Notes: a model not told the origin generated them from the letters alone. Positions 48,454 through 59,037 are shown, counted from the stretch's first letter. The stretch is 64,000 nucleotides of DNA from Nanobdellota archaeon (GCA_024654565.1 JANLHM010000009.1:89945-153944), one strand, 5' to 3'. Made by a program: numbers and translations.

Positions 48454-48875
48454 AAAATAAATTTCTTTTTTTGCTTTCGTAATTTAAACCAATCAATCTT
48501 TTTATTGTTCTCAACGCAATATTTGTAAGCTTTGTAACACTCTTCAACATTTTTGTCATTCACAACATTGTGATTCTTAAAGCCCCCCCCGAAAGTTTCA
48601 GGAATATGCATAAGTTCATGAATCATAACTTTAACTTTCTCCTCTTCAGGCATCTTATTAAATCTCTCCCCCAAGAATTCAAGAGCATAAAATGGTTTTA
48701 CTTCCATTGCTTCCTGCAAAAGTTTTCCAAGAGCATGACACCTTGCAATTGTGTGTTTAGTCGACGAACCATAGCTTCTAAAACACTTCACTCTCTCAAT
48801 AATTACATGTGGAAAAATCCTCTCTGCAATGTCTTCGGCTAAAATCTGAAGACTTGGGGAAAATTCATATTTCAT
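48450..48875 (-). CDS. Putative zinc metallopeptidase (HExxH)
   Basis: VMIHELMHIPETFGGGFKNHN. Confidence 0.7.
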   Translation of the reverse strand: MKYEFSPSLQILAEDIAERIFPHVIIERVKCFRSYGSSTKHTIARCHALGKLLQEAMEVKPFYALEFLGERFNKMPEEEKVKVMIHELMHIPETFGGGFKNHNVVNDKNVEECYKAYKYCVENNKKIDWFKLRKQKKKFIF

Positions 48876-48905
48876 GGGGAGAAAATGAATTAGAGGTTAA
48901 TAAAA

Positions 48906-49127
48906 CTAATCGATTAATCCCAAAACATCTACAATTTTATAGTTAGACTTTAATCCGTGAATGATTTTACACTCTTTCTTGAAATATTTCTTTAATTCTT
49001 TTTCTAAATGTTTGTTAGCCTTGCCATCAATTGGTTTTTCCTTTGTCCAGATTTCATAACTTTTGTCAGAAATTTTCTCAATTTTGTCTGTTGAAGAATT
49101 TGTATGAACCTTAATTTTCAACTTCAT
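48906..49127 (-). CDS. DUF167 (YggU-like) protein
   Basis: KVHTNSSTDKIEKISDKSYEIWTKEKPIDGKANKHLEKELKKYF. Confidence 0.8.
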   Translation of the reverse strand: MKLKIKVHTNSSTDKIEKISDKSYEIWTKEKPIDGKANKHLEKELKKYFKKECKIIHGLKSNYKIVDVLGLID

Positions 49128-49492
49128 TTTACTTTTCCTTGCGAATATAGTTTGTCATAGATATTTAACATATCTTCATTAGAAAGTTTAAGGCCCACAT
49201 CAAACGTAACTTTATTGTCCTTAATTTCAATTCGTTCAGAAAGTCCTTCAAGATTATTTTTTTTGCAAAAATAAAGAATATCATAACTCTCTTTCAAAGT
49301 ATCCCATTTTGAATTGGAATTACTATCAAAATAATTAATAACTTTACCAATTTTTTTATGAACTATTGGAGAATAAAATTCTTGTTGAACAAAAGAAAGA
49401 AAAGAAATTGTAGCTAGAATTGTGAATCCAAAATCCCTAACTAAATTTAGTTTTCCTCTTTTGGATTTCAAGAAGTATTTATTACTCACCAT
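49124..49492 (-). CDS. Hypothetical protein
   Basis: 122 aa ORF, ATGA overlap with DUF167 gene. Confidence 0.55.
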   Translation of the reverse strand: MVSNKYFLKSKRGKLNLVRDFGFTILATISFLSFVQQEFYSPIVHKKIGKVINYFDSNSNSKWDTLKESYDILYFCKKNNLEGLSERIEIKDNKVTFDVGLKLSNEDMLNIYDKLYSQGKVK

Positions 49493-49543
49493 ATTTACGT
49501 TTAACGAGTAACCATAAGTATATAAAAATTGTTATAAATTTTT

Positions 49544-50728
49544 TTAACGAGAAATAATTTCAATGGCGTCCCTTGGTTTAAGTTTATAGTCTTTCCCGAG
49601 AATCATCTTTGTTTTAGCGTTTATTGCTTTTATAAAATTTTTACCAAAGTCCGTATGCAAAAAATATGCAAAGTCAAGTGCAGTTGAACCTGGGGGGAGT
49701 AAGAAACAATCAGGCAAAATATTCCCTTTTGAATCCCCAAGTTTTGTTGCTCCGGCAGGAAAAATTGGAAGGTATCTAAGAATGTCAAAAACAGCCGTAT
49801 TCAAAACTTTTTGAACTCCTGTCCCGTATTCAAACTTATTCAAAACAGTCCCCTTAATTTTATCCAAAGCTCTTTCTTGTTTCCCACTTAATTCTTTTAA
49901 AATTTTAAAATCTTTTTCTCCGGGAATGTACTCAATTAATCCCGCTTTACCAGCATGCCTTAAAGCAAGTTCTGAATCTGCTGAACAGGGAAGGATAATG
50001 TAATCAGGAAATTCTTTTTTTATTCTCTCAAAGTTTTCGGGACCTTTTTTAAGGTCAACCTTATTTGCGGCAATAATCATTGGTTTTGAAGCTTTTCTTA
50101 GAAAAGAAGCAAATCTTTTTACCTCATTGTCACTCCATTGACCTGGACTTTTTTCAAAACCTCCAAGAATCAAAACTTCCTTAACTTGTTCTTCATTTAC
50201 TTTTAGTCCTGAAAACTGTTTTGCGACAGCCTCAGCAAAGTTTGAATGTTCTTGTTCAGTTTTCCTTGCAAAAGTCTTCCATACTTTTGAAAGAATATTA
50301 AAATACCACTTGTCAAGCTCATCTTCAAGAAAAATAATGTCTTTGGAAGGGTTATAGTTTTCAGTTTGCTTTCCATCAATGTCAGTCTCTCCAGAAACAT
50401 CTAATATATGAATAAAACAATCAGCTTGACGCAAGTCATCAAGAAATTTATTTCCAAGGCCTTTTCCCTCACTTGCACCAGGGACTAAACCCGCAACATC
50501 CATTAGGTCTATTGGAACAAAACGAATTCCATTTATACAAAAACCATGATTTGGGTTACACTTAACATTAAACTCTTTTTCAATGCAATCGAGTGAAACA
50601 TAACCCACTCCATGATTCGCTTTTATTGTGGTAAAGGGGTAAGATGCAATCTCGACTTCAGCCAAAGTTGCTGCTTTAAAGAAAGTTGATTTTCCTACTG
50701 AAGGCTTTCCAACAAGTCCTATTAACAT
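49544..50728 (-). CDS. ychF: YchF/OLA1-related GTPase with TGS domain
   Basis: [49 protein letters not shown]. Confidence 0.88.
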   Translation of the reverse strand: MLIGLVGKPSVGKSTFFKAATLAEVEIASYPFTTIKANHGVGYVSLDCIEKEFNVKCNPNHGFCINGIRFVPIDLMDVAGLVPGASEGKGLGNKFLDDLRQADCFIHILDVSGETDIDGKQTENYNPSKDIIFLEDELDKWYFNILSKVWKTFARKTEQEHSNFAEAVAKQFSGLKVNEEQVKEVLILGGFEKSPGQWSDNEVKRFASFLRKASKPMIIAANKVDLKKGPENFERIKKEFPDYIILPCSADSELALRHAGKAGLIEYIPGEKDFKILKELSGKQERALDKIKGTVLNKFEYGTGVQKVLNTAVFDILRYLPIFPAGATKLGDSKGNILPDCFLLPPGSTALDFAYFLHTDFGKNFIKAINAKTKMILGKDYKLKPRDAIEIISR

Positions 50729-50778
50729 ATTAAAAAAATAAAAAAAGAGTTTATATTGTTTTGCCCAAAACCAAAATG

Positions 50779-52335
50779 TTAAAGTTTATCAGGGAGTAGA
50801 GGAACTTCTTTTGGAAGACCACTTCTTATTTTTTCAGAGCTCTTTTCCGATTTCAATTTCTTTGAAATTTTTATAAGTTCCTTTCTTTGCATATGTCTGT
50901 AAATTCTGTAAGCAAGGTACATTGAGAGAATTATTATTATGATTAAAAGGAACCATGAAAAAGTTGAAACTTCCTCTACTACAAAAGTGTCATAACTTGA
51001 AGCATTCACTTCTCCATACCTCACTTGAGTGTAAAAAAGATAATTTCCAATTGAGATGTTTTTTGGAAGGTCAAGAAAGAAAACATCATTGTAAGACTGG
51101 TCAATTGCAAAATCTTCCTTTTTAAGAGTATATTCGTTCCTGTCAAAATCAATAACTTTGTATTCTAATTGAACATCAAAATTTCTTAAATCACCCTTGT
51201 TTATGAGGGTTACATTTGCTCTTACTCTTCCACCAGGAACAACATATTTTTTCAAGACTTCAGTACGTATGTCAAAAAGGGCATCTCTTTCATTTACCTG
51301 AAGAACAACCTCGGAATCTTTTTGAACCTCTGTTGCAAAAAAATGAATTTTTCCAACATAAACATCTGCTTCCCTTGACTCAGAGACATAAACGTCAAAC
51401 CTTAAAGGAATTGATTCCCCCGGTAAAACTGAAATTGATCTTTCCTGAGGAAAAATAAAGTTTTGAAGCTCTTCAACTGAAATTAGTATTGTTAACGATT
51501 TGGAACCCATGTTAGTTAGGTTGATTGTTTGCTGGTAATATGTACCTTTATCCATTTTTAACTCAAAAAAATCAGGATTTACTACAAAATTGTATTCTTC
51601 GCTTGTCGCGGGGGTTACATTACTAGTGGGTGTTGTACCTCCGCCACCACCTGAACCTCCACCTCCTGTGGGAACAAATCCACTACATGCAAGGTTACAA
51701 CTTCCGGGTTGCCCATTTGAAGAGCCACTGTCACAAACTTCTCCAGTTTCAACAACTCCATTTCCACAAACTGGAGTTGAAGGATTTTCAACAAGCCAAT
51801 AAACCCCATCAAAAGAAGAGACTTGAAACTTATAAATTCCACCAGAATAACTTATAAAAGTACAGTCAGAGCATATAACTCCATTGTTATAGATTAAAGG
51901 TGAAGAAAAAGTAATTCCGTAAATTGATAGGTTTGCACTTTTGTTTATTCCCGAAAGGTTTGAGTTGTCAACAAGAACAAGGTTATCTGATAAATTTAAA
52001 TCCCGGTCAAAGTTAACAATTAGCTCACTTCCACCCATTGTGACTAAATCAAGGTTTTCATTAAATTCAACTTTGCCATAGCTTGTTTTCTCTAAGGTTA
52101 CAAAAGGAAAATTTCGGTAAGTACTTTCATTGTTGCCCGAAAAATTTGTTGTAGAACCATTAAATGTTTCAGCTAAAACAGTAAAAGATGCAATTGTAAT
52201 GTTTGATGAAGAGTCCACTTCGGTTGCAAAACCTGTTAATGTAGCAAAAGTAAAACCCATACCAAAAACAATAATAAAAAAATATAAAAAATTCTTCCAA
52301 CATAAAATTTTCCGAAAAACTTTTAACTCACCCAT
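50779..52335 (-). CDS. Secreted membrane-anchored surface protein
   Basis: N-term signal, CGNGVVETGEVCDSG…GTCNLAC-like motif, Gly-rich linker, beta-rich repeats, C-term TM. Confidence 0.65.
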   Translation of the reverse strand: MGELKVFRKILCWKNFLYFFIIVFGMGFTFATLTGFATEVDSSSNITIASFTVLAETFNGSTTNFSGNNESTYRNFPFVTLEKTSYGKVEFNENLDLVTMGGSELIVNFDRDLNLSDNLVLVDNSNLSGINKSANLSIYGITFSSPLIYNNGVICSDCTFISYSGGIYKFQVSSFDGVYWLVENPSTPVCGNGVVETGEVCDSGSSNGQPGSCNLACSGFVPTGGGGSGGGGGTTPTSNVTPATSEEYNFVVNPDFFELKMDKGTYYQQTINLTNMGSKSLTILISVEELQNFIFPQERSISVLPGESIPLRFDVYVSESREADVYVGKIHFFATEVQKDSEVVLQVNERDALFDIRTEVLKKYVVPGGRVRANVTLINKGDLRNFDVQLEYKVIDFDRNEYTLKKEDFAIDQSYNDVFFLDLPKNISIGNYLFYTQVRYGEVNASSYDTFVVEEVSTFSWFLLIIIIILSMYLAYRIYRHMQRKELIKISKKLKSEKSSEKIRSGLPKEVPLLPDKL

Positions 52336-52432
52336 AAAAAGTAAAAATGAAGAATACTTTTTAATTCTTTGCGAGACAAGAAAATAAACAAAAAATTTAA
52401 AAGAAATTTAAAAGTCAAATTAAAAAATTAAA

Positions 52433-53044
52433 TTACTTTTTAGGGGTTGCCTTCCCTTTAGCACTCTTCTTTTTATAAATTCTCCAGACAAGTATTGCAA
52501 GTGCCGTCAATCCTACAACTATGTAAACAAGAGCATAATCTCTTGGATGAGGAATGCACTGTACTCTAACTCTTAAAGGGGCTGAAACTGTCATTGTTGT
52601 TGTTGATCCGCCACTCCCCCCTGTCTGCAACTCAGATTCACTAACTTCAATAACTTCAACCTGACCTTCATAAACTTTTAACTCCCCCTCACACAACTGA
52701 CTACACAAAAGACCACCGACTAAACAATCTTTTTTGTAAACTGAAGAAGTTTTAAAACAAAACTTTACAGGAATTGCTGAATCACTTGAAGTATATTTCG
52801 GAATTGAATCAACTTTCGTGTCACCTGAAACCATTATTTCCTGAAGAGATTCTGAAAGCTGAACTTTTACGTAAGAATCTTTTGGCCAAGGGTTATACAC
52901 CCCATAAGTAAGGCAAACATTTGAATTTTCAGGAATAAGTGCAGTTTCCTGTTCCCACCTAAGACCAACTCCTGCGGATGACAAAGGTAATACCGCTAAA
53001 AGCAGAATAGACACAAGAAATAAATTAACTATTTTTTTTTCCAT
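52433..53044 (-). CDS. Secreted membrane-anchored protein
   Basis: Signal peptide plus C-term TM and basic tail. Confidence 0.6.
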   Translation of the reverse strand: MEKKIVNLFLVSILLLAVLPLSSAGVGLRWEQETALIPENSNVCLTYGVYNPWPKDSYVKVQLSESLQEIMVSGDTKVDSIPKYTSSDSAIPVKFCFKTSSVYKKDCLVGGLLCSQLCEGELKVYEGQVEVIEVSESELQTGGSGGSTTTMTVSAPLRVRVQCIPHPRDYALVYIVVGLTALAILVWRIYKKKSAKGKATPKK

Positions 53045-53098
53045 TTTTTTTATTGTTTTTAGTTGAGTAATCTTTGATTTAATAATCTTTTACTCTTT

Positions 53099-53707
53099 TT
53101 AACAGGCAAGTCCAGCAGACACCCCCTCAAAAAGTACACTATTGTTATAGTCTCCAGACGGTTGTGCAGCAGGAACATCAAGCCAAAATCTCCAATAACT
53201 AAAGTCTCCAGGAGTAATACTCCCAACTGCTTTAATGTAATCAGTGGTCATTGAACTTTCATTTGAAAGAAGGGGGTAAGTAGAGTTTGTGTGACTAAAT
53301 GAAGAATAAGATTCATTATCAATACCAATAACATCAAGTCCTGAACTTGTAAGCCCTGCATTTGCCTTTATACAAAAGTCAACCGCAGTATTGCTGTCAT
53401 TATGTACTTCTATTGAATAAGTTGTGTTACTCCCAGCACCGTCATAATCGTGACTAGCATTAACATTTTGTGCAGGCAAAAGAGCAACTGTTCCAAACTG
53501 TATTCCTTCTGAAAGGTTAGCCCCCATATTTATTGCAAGAAATTTTGAAATTGTTACATTAGAAGTTGTACTTCCTTCAGTTGCATTTCCAGTAATTGAA
53601 AAACTCTGGAAAAAAAAAAGAAATAAAGAAGCCCCAACAACAAAAGTAAGTAAAAGATTTATATGCCCCTTCTCTTTATCGAATTTTTCCATCTTTTTCA
53701 TATTCAC
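53099..53707 (-). CDS. Secreted surface protein, paralog A
   Basis: N-term TM; NMGANLSEGIQFGTVALLPAQNVNASHDYDG…; C-terminal Cys. Confidence 0.65.
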   Translation of the reverse strand: MNMKKMEKFDKEKGHINLLLTFVVGASLFLFFFQSFSITGNATEGSTTSNVTISKFLAINMGANLSEGIQFGTVALLPAQNVNASHDYDGAGSNTTYSIEVHNDSNTAVDFCIKANAGLTSSGLDVIGIDNESYSSFSHTNSTYPLLSNESSMTTDYIKAVGSITPGDFSYWRFWLDVPAAQPSGDYNNSVLFEGVSAGLAC

Positions 53708-53822
53708 CTTAACCCTTTTATCAAGCTAAAACCCTTTTTAAATATTCCTGCAAAAGAAAGACAATCTTTTAAAAAAGAGGGGTAAAAAATTTCATTTAAG
53801 ACTGAATTTAAAAAAACAAATG

Positions 53823-54410
53823 TTAACATAAATTTCCAGAATCAAGACCCTGAAAAGAGAGAGTGTTGTTATATTCTCCTGTCGCTTGTGCAGCAGGGAT
53901 ATCAAGCCAAAATCTCCAATAACTAGAGTTTCCAGGAAAAATGTTAGACACTGCTTTTACATAACTAGTAGTTATAGGAGTTTCATTTGAAATTTCAGGG
54001 TGGGTCAAATTCGTAAAGTTATAAGCAGTATAAGTTTCATTTGAGAGACCGATAACATCAAGCGCCACACTTGTAAGCCCCGTATTTGCCTTTATACAAA
54101 AGTCAACCGCAGTATTGCTGTCAAGATGTACTTCTATTGAATAAGTTGTACTATTTCCAGAACCATCATAATTGTGACTAGCATTAACATTTTGTGAAGG
54201 CAAAAAAGCAACTGTTCCAAATTGAATTCCTTCTGAAAGGTTTTCCCCCATATTTATTGCAAGGTATTTTGATAAACTCACGTTAGAAGTCGTAATTCCT
54301 TCAGTGATATTTCCCGTAACTGAAAAACTATTTAAAACAAAAAGAAAGATGAAAAACAAAAAAATAAAAATTAAAAGAAATTCATAACCACCAATAAACA
54401 CCTTTTTCAT
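53823..54410 (-). CDS. Secreted surface protein, paralog B
   Basis: N-term TM; NMGENLSEGIQFGTVAFLPSQNVNASHNYDG…; C-terminal Cys. Confidence 0.65.
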   Translation of the reverse strand: MKKVFIGGYEFLLIFIFLFFIFLFVLNSFSVTGNITEGITTSNVSLSKYLAINMGENLSEGIQFGTVAFLPSQNVNASHNYDGSGNSTTYSIEVHLDSNTAVDFCIKANTGLTSVALDVIGLSNETYTAYNFTNLTHPEISNETPITTSYVKAVSNIFPGNSSYWRFWLDIPAAQATGEYNNTLSFQGLDSGNLC

Positions 54411-54457
54411 GAACTAATCAAAAGATTAAATTTTAAATATCTTTACAAAATTTTCTT

Positions 54458-56728
54458 TTAAGGTTCTTCTCCTTCTCTTACTGCTTTAAATTGAAGTTGG
54501 TTCAAGTAAATTCCTGCAGGCTGTGTTGAAGGGGCATCAAGATAAAACTTCATGTATATTGCTGAACCATCCTCAAGTGAACCCCCAATAAGAGTGTAAT
54601 TTGTAGTCATATTAAAAACTTCTGAATTTGAAACAGTGGGGTCAGTAGTGTTAACTGAATAAGTTTCATTACCAAGCCCTAGTACATCCAATGCATCCGT
54701 ATAAAGGTCTCCGTTAGCCCTCACATAAATATCCACCAGAACGTTTGTTGCAGAGATGTTAATATAGTAATAAGTTAATCCGGTTGCATTGTTTCCAATA
54801 GCATCAAGGTCATCCACAGGTAGACTAACAACATTCCATTTTACTCCAGTTTCAAGTTCATCAGAAAGTAAAATTGAAATTCCTGCACTGTTTAAAATTG
54901 TAAAGTTTGTAGAATTGTAACCCAAATTGTTTGAAGTGTCATTACAATAATATTCTAAAAAGTGGGGTCCTGGTCCAAGACTTGGTTCAAACCAAAAATA
55001 AGAATCATTAACTTCTGTCATTGTTACATTTGAATCAGAATCCAGGCTGTAAAAACACATAGAAACATTTTCATTTTCAACGACACTTATATTAAAGTCA
55101 ACCTCTAAAGTCGTGTAGTTGATTGAAGAATTGGGGCTTATAATTGTGATATTTGGGGAAGTAATGTCGACAATTGTCAAATTGTTTGAATTTACCCAAC
55201 TTGAATAAGAGTCTCCATCATAAGTTCTAACTGAACACTTCCATATGTCCCCCAAGGTCAAATTGCCAGAGTTAAGTAAAGTTGAAAAAGTTGTTGCGTT
55301 GTTTATGTCTTCAAATGTTTGATTCAAAACAGAAGTGTTGTTCTTGAACCAATTTAAAGATACATCAAGTAAGGAATTATCAAAGTCAGAGATAAATGCT
55401 GAACAATTTAAATTTGTATCAGACTCATTTCTTCCATTTAAAGAAACAAGAGTGACGTCAGTCGGGTCTTCAGGTACCGAGTCGTCAATTGATAAAACAT
55501 TACTAAGCACAGTCGCCCCGTCCATTATTCTGTCATTAGGAGTTATTGCCACCTGCCATGAGTCCCCCTTCGCTGTCTCCTGACTCACAACTTTCTCCAC
55601 TTGATGCCCTGCAACTCCCGCATCATAAATTGCACTCACCTGTTCAGGAGACAAAGCCCTGTTATAAATTTGGATTTCATCAATTGAACCATTAAAAAAC
55701 CACTGACTGCCATCGCTGTAACTACCCAAGTATAAATCTATTGAATTGGAAACAGAATTGTCATTTCCTAAATCATAAACTGCATTACATTTTTCATCCC
55801 CATTTAGATAAACATATATTTTGTCATTCCTATCAAAAACTGCAACTCCATGATACCATTGATCTGCAAGAACAGCTGAGTTCGCACAGTTTACGTGTTG
55901 GTTTGTCCCTGATGAACCCATTACATCTGCACTAAAACTATTTCCCGAAGAAATAGAAATTGAATAACCAGGTGAACCTGAAGCTCCTTTAACAGCAATT
56001 CCTTTCCAATCATTTGGAAGGGAATTCAAGTAAAACCATCCAGAAACGCTAAAATTCCCTGTTCCAAAATCTAAACTTCCTGAGGCAGGGTCATTAACTT
56101 TTAAATAATCACCCGTCCCGTCAAAACTGTAACACCCTCCAACTTTACATGATGAATTCCACGTTGGACGAGCTGAAGAAGTTCCTCCGCCAAGCGTTCC
56201 ATTATTTCCGTATGTCGAATAATCACGAACAGCGCCTGAGGTAAGTTCCGCTACATTTTTGTCAAAGGGCATGTTTAAGACTGAAGTTGAAGTTCCTGAA
56301 AGTCTCCAGTCAGTAATGTTGGAAATAAAATCTAGATCGGCGTCAGACGACGTGAATGTGACAGTCAAGTTGTCAAAAGTGAAGTTATTCCCAGATGTCG
56401 AAGTTAAAAGAACGTTTGAGACTATTGGAATCCTATTTGCCTGAGAAAAAAATTCTTCAACAAACCCCCCAGGAGTGATTATCGTATCATTTCCTCCACC
56501 GGAGTTTACAGAAATTACATCAGCAACAACTAAAGAAATAAAAAAAATGTAAATGAAAATTCCTAAGAAGGTAAGAATTACAAAAGAAAAGCTTAAATAC
56601 TTAGGGGGTTTAAGTGAAGTAACAGGTAAAACCTGCTGGTCAGTGCACCTTGAGGTGCGCGCTTTAGTACCATCAGGTGCTGTTACCTTCTTTCCTGACC
56701 TTATTTTAATTTTTTCCATACTTGACAA
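54458..56728 (-). CDS. LamG/concanavalin-like adhesin
   Basis: LamG region AVRDYSTYGNNGTLGGG…YSFDGTGDYLKV…WYHGVAVFDRNDKIYVYLNGDEK…GSIDEIQIYNRALSPEQVSAIYDAG; C-term domain resembling paralogs A/B; ATG at 56719 also possible. Confidence 0.8.
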   Translation of the reverse strand: MSSMEKIKIRSGKKVTAPDGTKARTSRCTDQQVLPVTSLKPPKYLSFSFVILTFLGIFIYIFFISLVVADVISVNSGGGNDTIITPGGFVEEFFSQANRIPIVSNVLLTSTSGNNFTFDNLTVTFTSSDADLDFISNITDWRLSGTSTSVLNMPFDKNVAELTSGAVRDYSTYGNNGTLGGGTSSARPTWNSSCKVGGCYSFDGTGDYLKVNDPASGSLDFGTGNFSVSGWFYLNSLPNDWKGIAVKGASGSPGYSISISSGNSFSADVMGSSGTNQHVNCANSAVLADQWYHGVAVFDRNDKIYVYLNGDEKCNAVYDLGNDNSVSNSIDLYLGSYSDGSQWFFNGSIDEIQIYNRALSPEQVSAIYDAGVAGHQVEKVVSQETAKGDSWQVAITPNDRIMDGATVLSNVLSIDDSVPEDPTDVTLVSLNGRNESDTNLNCSAFISDFDNSLLDVSLNWFKNNTSVLNQTFEDINNATTFSTLLNSGNLTLGDIWKCSVRTYDGDSYSSWVNSNNLTIVDITSPNITIISPNSSINYTTLEVDFNISVVENENVSMCFYSLDSDSNVTMTEVNDSYFWFEPSLGPGPHFLEYYCNDTSNNLGYNSTNFTILNSAGISILLSDELETGVKWNVVSLPVDDLDAIGNNATGLTYYYINISATNVLVDIYVRANGDLYTDALDVLGLGNETYSVNTTDPTVSNSEVFNMTTNYTLIGGSLEDGSAIYMKFYLDAPSTQPAGIYLNQLQFKAVREGEEP
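56619..56686. repeat. Imperfect long inverted repeat (hairpin) inside LamG gene 5' end
   Basis: GTAACAG…CCTGcTGGT…GCACCT-tg-AGGTGC…ACCAtCAGG…CTGTTAC. Confidence 0.7.
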
Positions 56729-57336
56729 ACCTCCTGTTCTATTTCAAGCTCATTCACAAAATTCTCATTATTATACTCAAACTTTTGAAAACAAGACCAT
56801 GCTAAAACATCTGCAAATTGAAGTCCACCCCATGAATGTGACCAACTGTGTTCAATTTTGCATTTAATTCCTTCACAATTTTCTTTTAGATGATTTTCAA
56901 AATATTTGTTAAAGTCCTCCTGCAAAAATAAATTTCCTTTTGATTTGTCAATCTTAATCTCAAAATTAGTGTCATTAAAATTCATATTTCTGGCTAGTTT
57001 TCCTGCAACAAAATTATATAATTTATGCTTATCTTTTTTTAGATAATTGCTATAAATCTTGGATTTGTCAAGAACTATATAATAAACTTTCGTACCACTC
57101 AATTCATTTAACTTTTTTAACATATAAACAATTACTTCTGAGGAGGATTTGTTTGCTTTTATCTCACTCGCTTTTCTTAACTCTTTTTTGAATTTATTTC
57201 TCCTCATATTCTTTATTATCCTCTCTAAATCCGCCGGATTGTCAACAACCAAAGCAGATAAAATCAGAAACTTTGAGCTTCCGCCCTTTGTTCCCAAATC
57301 TCCACTCTCATCAATATATACATATTTAAATTTCAT
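56701..57336 (-). CDS. DUF3800-like protein
   Basis: YVYIDESGDLGTKGGSSKFLILSALVV…HSWSHSWGGLQFADVLAW. Confidence 0.8.
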   Translation of the reverse strand: MKFKYVYIDESGDLGTKGGSSKFLILSALVVDNPADLERIIKNMRRNKFKKELRKASEIKANKSSSEVIVYMLKKLNELSGTKVYYIVLDKSKIYSNYLKKDKHKLYNFVAGKLARNMNFNDTNFEIKIDKSKGNLFLQEDFNKYFENHLKENCEGIKCKIEHSWSHSWGGLQFADVLAWSCFQKFEYNNENFVNELEIEQEVCQVWKKLK

Positions 57337-57434
57337 TTGGAACTCCCTCCACCGGAGTTTACAGAAATTACATCAGCAACAACTAAAGAAATAAAAAATA
57401 ATGCTACGACAGTAAAAAATATTTTAGAGTTCAT
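57337..57434 (-). pseudogene. 5' fragment of a LamG-adhesin gene (signal peptide only)
   Basis: MNSKIFFTVVALFFISLVVADVISVNSGGG; about 50 nt identical to the start of the intact adhesin. Confidence 0.7.
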
Positions 57435-58026
57435 CTTTTCTCACTTCTAAAAGAGTTAAGGATTTTTTATAAATTCTCTCAGGATAGACTTTAAGATACC
57501 TTTTTAATTTTTTCAAATCAATTTTCTGTCTAATTTCTAACAACCCCTCTTTGGAAAGTTTTTCATTAAGCAAAACAAAGTCAAGAAAAGTTTTCTCTAA
57601 ATCTGAATAAGGAACATAAAAATTCCCCTCTTTCTTCAATTCATATCCAAAAAAATATCCTTTACTTATTTTTCTAACAAGAATATTCTTACCTAAAACT
57701 TTCCTAAGTCCTGTTCTTACATTTCTAGAGGTAAGAACAATTGGAATTGTTGCCTGATCCCAAATACCATAAAAACTTAATGCGGATTGCAGTCCCAAAT
57801 AAGACGGATTGAAACAAAATACAGACAAAGAAATCTCCTCATGTTTAGTATAAAATCCTTTGCCAATTTTTTTAATTTTACCTTTTTTAACCAAATTATG
57901 GACTAACAACTTTGTATAACTGCTCTTTTTTGATTTTCCAACAACCCTCTCAAGAGATTTAAAGTCCACGACAGGACTCTTTTCAAATAATTTTTCTACT
58001 TTATCTAGATGTATTTGTTTTCCCAT
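57424..58026 (-). CDS. AbiEi-like antitoxin / wHTH regulator
   Basis: Winged-helix N-term, SALSFYGIWDQATIPIVLTSRNVRTGLRKVLG; overlaps the AbiEii-like gene. Confidence 0.7.
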   Translation of the reverse strand: MGKQIHLDKVEKLFEKSPVVDFKSLERVVGKSKKSSYTKLLVHNLVKKGKIKKIGKGFYTKHEEISLSVFCFNPSYLGLQSALSFYGIWDQATIPIVLTSRNVRTGLRKVLGKNILVRKISKGYFFGYELKKEGNFYVPYSDLEKTFLDFVLLNEKLSKEGLLEIRQKIDLKKLKRYLKVYPERIYKKSLTLLEVRKDEL

Positions 58027-58658
58027 TTTCTTTTTATGTAATCAAACATCAAATCAGAAGAAGGAACAACACCTTCAAGCAAAATCAATTTTAAAGCTTC
58101 TTCATCAATAGGCTTTTTATATTTTTTAATTAACTTTTCAATTTCTTTTATTTTTTTGAGGTCTTCTATTTTGTTCAAAAGGAAAAAAATATCCCATAAA
58201 TCCCTTATTTTAAATCTCTTTAGATAGGTATTGCATTTTTCTGATAAAAATTGATCTGGAGTTAAACTATAAATCGAGCTAAAATTTCCATTTGAAAATT
58301 CATAATCACATAGAACAAATTTTATCTTTTGGAATGTAGCTTCTAACCTGACGGGGGTTCTTTCATATTCTAAAAGGGAATAAACACTTCGGGAAGAAAT
58401 TTTTAATTTTTTTATTTTAAATCCTTTAGACTCCAGTGAAGAAAAAATCTCCCTTATTTTTTTCTCATTCCGGGGGAAGTAAAAATCAAGGTCCTCTGAA
58501 AATCTCCTTCCGGAATAACATCTCCAGATAGCAGTACCTCCATGTAAAACTGCATTCCCAATTTTTTTATAAACTTCTTCTAAAATCAAGTCCTGAGCAT
58601 AAGCTATTCTTTTGTGAATTTCTCTTTTCAGCCTCAGCCCAAGCGGAATTTTGCTCAT
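58005..58658 (-). CDS. AbiEii-like nucleotidyltransferase toxin
   Basis: VLHGGTAIWRCYSGRRFSEDLDFYF. Confidence 0.8.
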   Translation of the reverse strand: MSKIPLGLRLKREIHKRIAYAQDLILEEVYKKIGNAVLHGGTAIWRCYSGRRFSEDLDFYFPRNEKKIREIFSSLESKGFKIKKLKISSRSVYSLLEYERTPVRLEATFQKIKFVLCDYEFSNGNFSSIYSLTPDQFLSEKCNTYLKRFKIRDLWDIFFLLNKIEDLKKIKEIEKLIKKYKKPIDEEALKLILLEGVVPSSDLMFDYIKRKWENKYI

Positions 58659-58755
58659 TTTATATATTTACAAAGGTTATACATTTATATATCTTTCGTA
58701 ACTCAGTCTTTTGAGAGGTTTTTCCTTAAAAACCCCAGTATTAAGATCTTCCCAT

Positions 58756-59010
58756 GTCCCGTCAAAACTGTAACACCCTCCAACTTTACATGATGAATTC
58801 CACGTTGGACGAGCTGAAGAAGTTCTTCCGCCAAGCGTCCCATTATTTCCGTATGTCGAAGTTAAAAAGAACGTTTGAGACTATTGGAATCCTATTTTTA
58901 CCTGAGAAAAAAACCCCCAATATTTCTCCTGAGATTTATAACAGTCTCATTACCCCACAGAGTTTACCGAAATGACATCAGCAACAACTAAAGAAATAAA
59001 AAAATGCAAA
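58756..59010 (-). pseudogene. 5' remnant of a LamG-adhesin gene with internal deletion
   Basis: 58756-58860 matches 56115-56219 with about 2 mismatches; then jumps to sequence homologous to 56403 onward. Confidence 0.8.
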
Positions 59011-59037
59011 CTCCAAAGAAAATTAATCTATTCATTT

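Noticed and set aside
56619-56686. Diversity-generating retroelement hairpin
   Set aside because: No reverse transcriptase or template/variable repeat pair seen in the window.
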